From positions 1-6,567 of the forward strand of contig DASUFH010000400.1 of assembly GCA_036274645.1 (NCBI GenBank): a DNA stretch of 6,567 bases, in the 5' to 3' direction. The translations under genes and the position numbers were made by a program. The notes below the pieces were generated by a model that ran no database searches, was not told the origin of the DNA, and saw only the letters and a program-made list of their open reading frames with translations. The stretch comes from DASUFH01 sp036274645 (GTDB lineage Bacteria > Acidobacteriota > Terriglobia > 20CM-2-55-15). Positions 5,187 to 6,567 of the stretch are shown here, one piece after another (within the stretch, counting starts at the first letter, position 1; each line of letters opens with the position of its first letter).

Positions 5187-6567
5187 GCCGCGGCGCTCTC
5201 GAGAAGCCTGCGAATCTCGTCTTCGATGACGGGGTTCTTACCGGACGCTCCGGCGCCGATCAGATCGATCGCCTTGCGGCCGCCGGCGTCCTGGATTTCC
5301 GGCTTGGCGCCTTTCTGAAGAAGGTAGCGCGCCAGTTCGATGTTGCCGGTCATCGCCGCGATGTGCAGGGCCGTCCGGCCTTCGTTCGCGGAAGGCGCCC
5401 GGGAGATGCGCATGGAGTAGGTGCGGGTCCCCGTCACCTGCGCGTTCACGTCGGCGCCGTGCTGGAGCAGCAGTTCCATCATCTCCTTGTTCACCGGACC
5501 GCCGACGCTCCAGTCTTTCGCCAGGCCCGTTCCGTCGATGTCTCCAACGCCAACTCCAGCCGCGAAGAGGAACGGCGTCAGTCCCATGTCGTTGATGTTG
5601 GGATCGGCGCCTTTGGCCAGAAGGGCGCGAACGACTTCGGGATCGCCGGATGTCTTGCTCCTTTCCGGTTCGTTGGCGTCGATGGCCCACGCGCCGATCG
5701 TCGCGCGCATCAACGGGGTACATCCGGTATTCAGCAGCGGCTCGATGAAGCGCCCGTTGTTTCCCCCCCGGCTCGGGCGATGAAAATTCAGCTGCGCATT
5801 GACGTCGATATCGGCGGCGAGCAGCGCCCGGATGATGTCCATGCTCGATCCGCGCGATCCGAAAGGAACGCTTCCCGCACACGCCTTGCGGCCCGCACAT
5901 CCTTTTCGATCGATGGCTATGTAGAGGGCCGTGCGGCCCCACCAGTCCCAGACTCCGGGATTGGCCCCACGATCGAGCAGGAGTTTCGCGACGTCGTTAT
6001 AGTCGTTGTCGATGGCGAGCATCAGCGCGGTCACACCTTCCGGCGTCGGCTGATTCACGTTGCCCCCAGCCCGGATCAGCGCGTCGACACAGTCGTAGCA
6101 GCCATCGCGCGCGGCATACAGCAGCGCGGTAAGTCCGCCCACCGGCCGGTATTGCGCGCGGGGTTCGGCCGTGATCTGGCTGGGCCAGTCCGTGTAGAGC
6201 GCCCGCGGCTTGAGATCGGCGCCGTTCGCCAGCAGCAGCCGGACCATGGGACCGGAGTTCTGCTCCGCCGAGGCGGCCCACATCAAGGGAGTCTGCTGGT
6301 GAAATTTCTCGACGGTATTGACGTTCGCGCCCGCCTGGATCAGCAGTTTGACGGCGTCCACTTCACCGGTTTTGATCGCGAGCATCAGGGCCGTCTGGCC
6401 ATCCGGATTGGCGCCTTCCCGATCGGCGCCGGCGTCGAGCAGCATCTTCACCATTTTCGCGTCGCCCAACGCGGCGGCTTCCGCAATCGGCGTGAAACCG
6501 AACTCGTTTTTCACGTTCACGTTCGCTTTTTTGGCGAGCAGCGCGCTGAGCACCTCGTAGTCGACGT
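5177..6567 (-). CDS. Ankyrin-repeat protein (5' end outside window)
   Basis: The frame is open to the right edge and ends at TAA 5177-5179, giving 462 visible residues; the GTG at 6551-6553 is internal to a repeat (VLSALLAKKANVNVKN), so the true start lies beyond the window. About ten ankyrin repeats can be read, numbering from the edge: 1-23 (partial), 24-56, 57-90, 91-123, 145-177, 178-210, 211-260, 282-328, 329-377 and 397-429. Most show the TALMLA...LLL--GA-xN consensus. Repeats around 211-377 carry long inserts (for example GCAGRKACAGSVPFGSRGSS and GDIDGTGLAKDWSVGGPVNK), and an insert follows repeat four. The protein closes with a helix EDEIRRLLESAAAKK. Ankyrin stacks mediate protein-protein binding. 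This irregular design is common in acidobacterial predicted exported proteins, but the signal peptide region is not visible. The gene is convergent with the flavoprotein gene, 30 bp apart. Confidence 0.92.
   Translation of the reverse strand, partial: VDYEVLSALLAKKANVNVKNEFGFTPIAEAAALGDAKMVKMLLDAGADREGANPDGQTALMLAIKTGEVDAVKLLIQAGANVNTVEKFHQQTPLMWAASAEQNSGPMVRLLLANGADLKPRALYTDWPSQITAEPRAQYRPVGGLTALLYAARDGCYDCVDALIRAGGNVNQPTPEGVTALMLAIDNDYNDVAKLLLDRGANPGVWDWWGRTALYIAIDRKGCAGRKACAGSVPFGSRGSSMDIIRALLAADIDVNAQLNFHRPSRGGNNGRFIEPLLNTGCTPLMRATIGAWAIDANEPERSKTSGDPEVVRALLAKGADPNINDMGLTPFLFAAGVGVGDIDGTGLAKDWSVGGPVNKEMMELLLQHGADVNAQVTGTRTYSMRISRAPSANEGRTALHIAAMTGNIELARYLLQKGAKPEIQDAGGRKAIDLIGAGASGKNPVIEDEIRRLLESAAAKK

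Noticed and set aside
5238..5942. A 234-codon minus-strand ORF within the ankyrin gene
   Set aside because: It is an out-of-frame shadow of the ankyrin repeats; the product is arginine-, glycine- and histidine-rich.

Overview
The window reads as a piece of chromosome from an uncultured-type, fairly GC-rich (roughly 60% by eye) Gram-negative bacterium. An acidobacterial relative is my best guess. The grounds are a large irregular ankyrin-repeat protein of a style common in that phylum, an exported fibronectin type III protein, a signal-peptide outer-membrane barrel, and a dispersed GC-rich palindromic repeat between genes. This taxonomic call is inference; there is no rRNA or other marker gene here.

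Layout: (1) bases 1-522, the C-terminal 173 residues of a major facilitator superfamily transporter on the + strand, cut by the window edge. (2) Bases 523-736, a spacer with a weak 50-codon ORF and the first copy of a 33-bp palindromic repeat. (3) Bases 737-4349, five separated minus-strand genes. In transcription order they are a DGQHR-domain protein (3237-4349), a small outer-membrane barrel (2450-2983), a DUF302 protein (1954-2337), a two-helix membrane protein with a C-terminal zinc ribbon (1294-1566) and an exported single-domain fibronectin type III protein (737-1177). (4) Bases 4350-4558, a spacer with the second repeat copy, a perfect 14-bp palindrome and a ribosome binding site. (5) Bases 4559-5146, a + strand pyridoxamine-phosphate-oxidase-like flavoprotein. 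(6) Bases 5177-6567, a minus-strand ankyrin-repeat protein running off the right edge and convergent with the flavoprotein gene.

The five minus-strand genes are spaced 112-387 bp apart, so they look like separate transcription units, not one operon, and I see no shared pathway. The two repeat copies (711-743 and 4454-4486) lie in the same orientation and bracket exactly this minus-strand block. The first copy also supplies the stop codon of the fibronectin gene. The DGQHR protein has no DNA-phosphorothioation or restriction partners in view. I found no convincing new multi-gene system. The items most worth a second look are the repeat family and its use as a gene end, and the orphan DGQHR gene.
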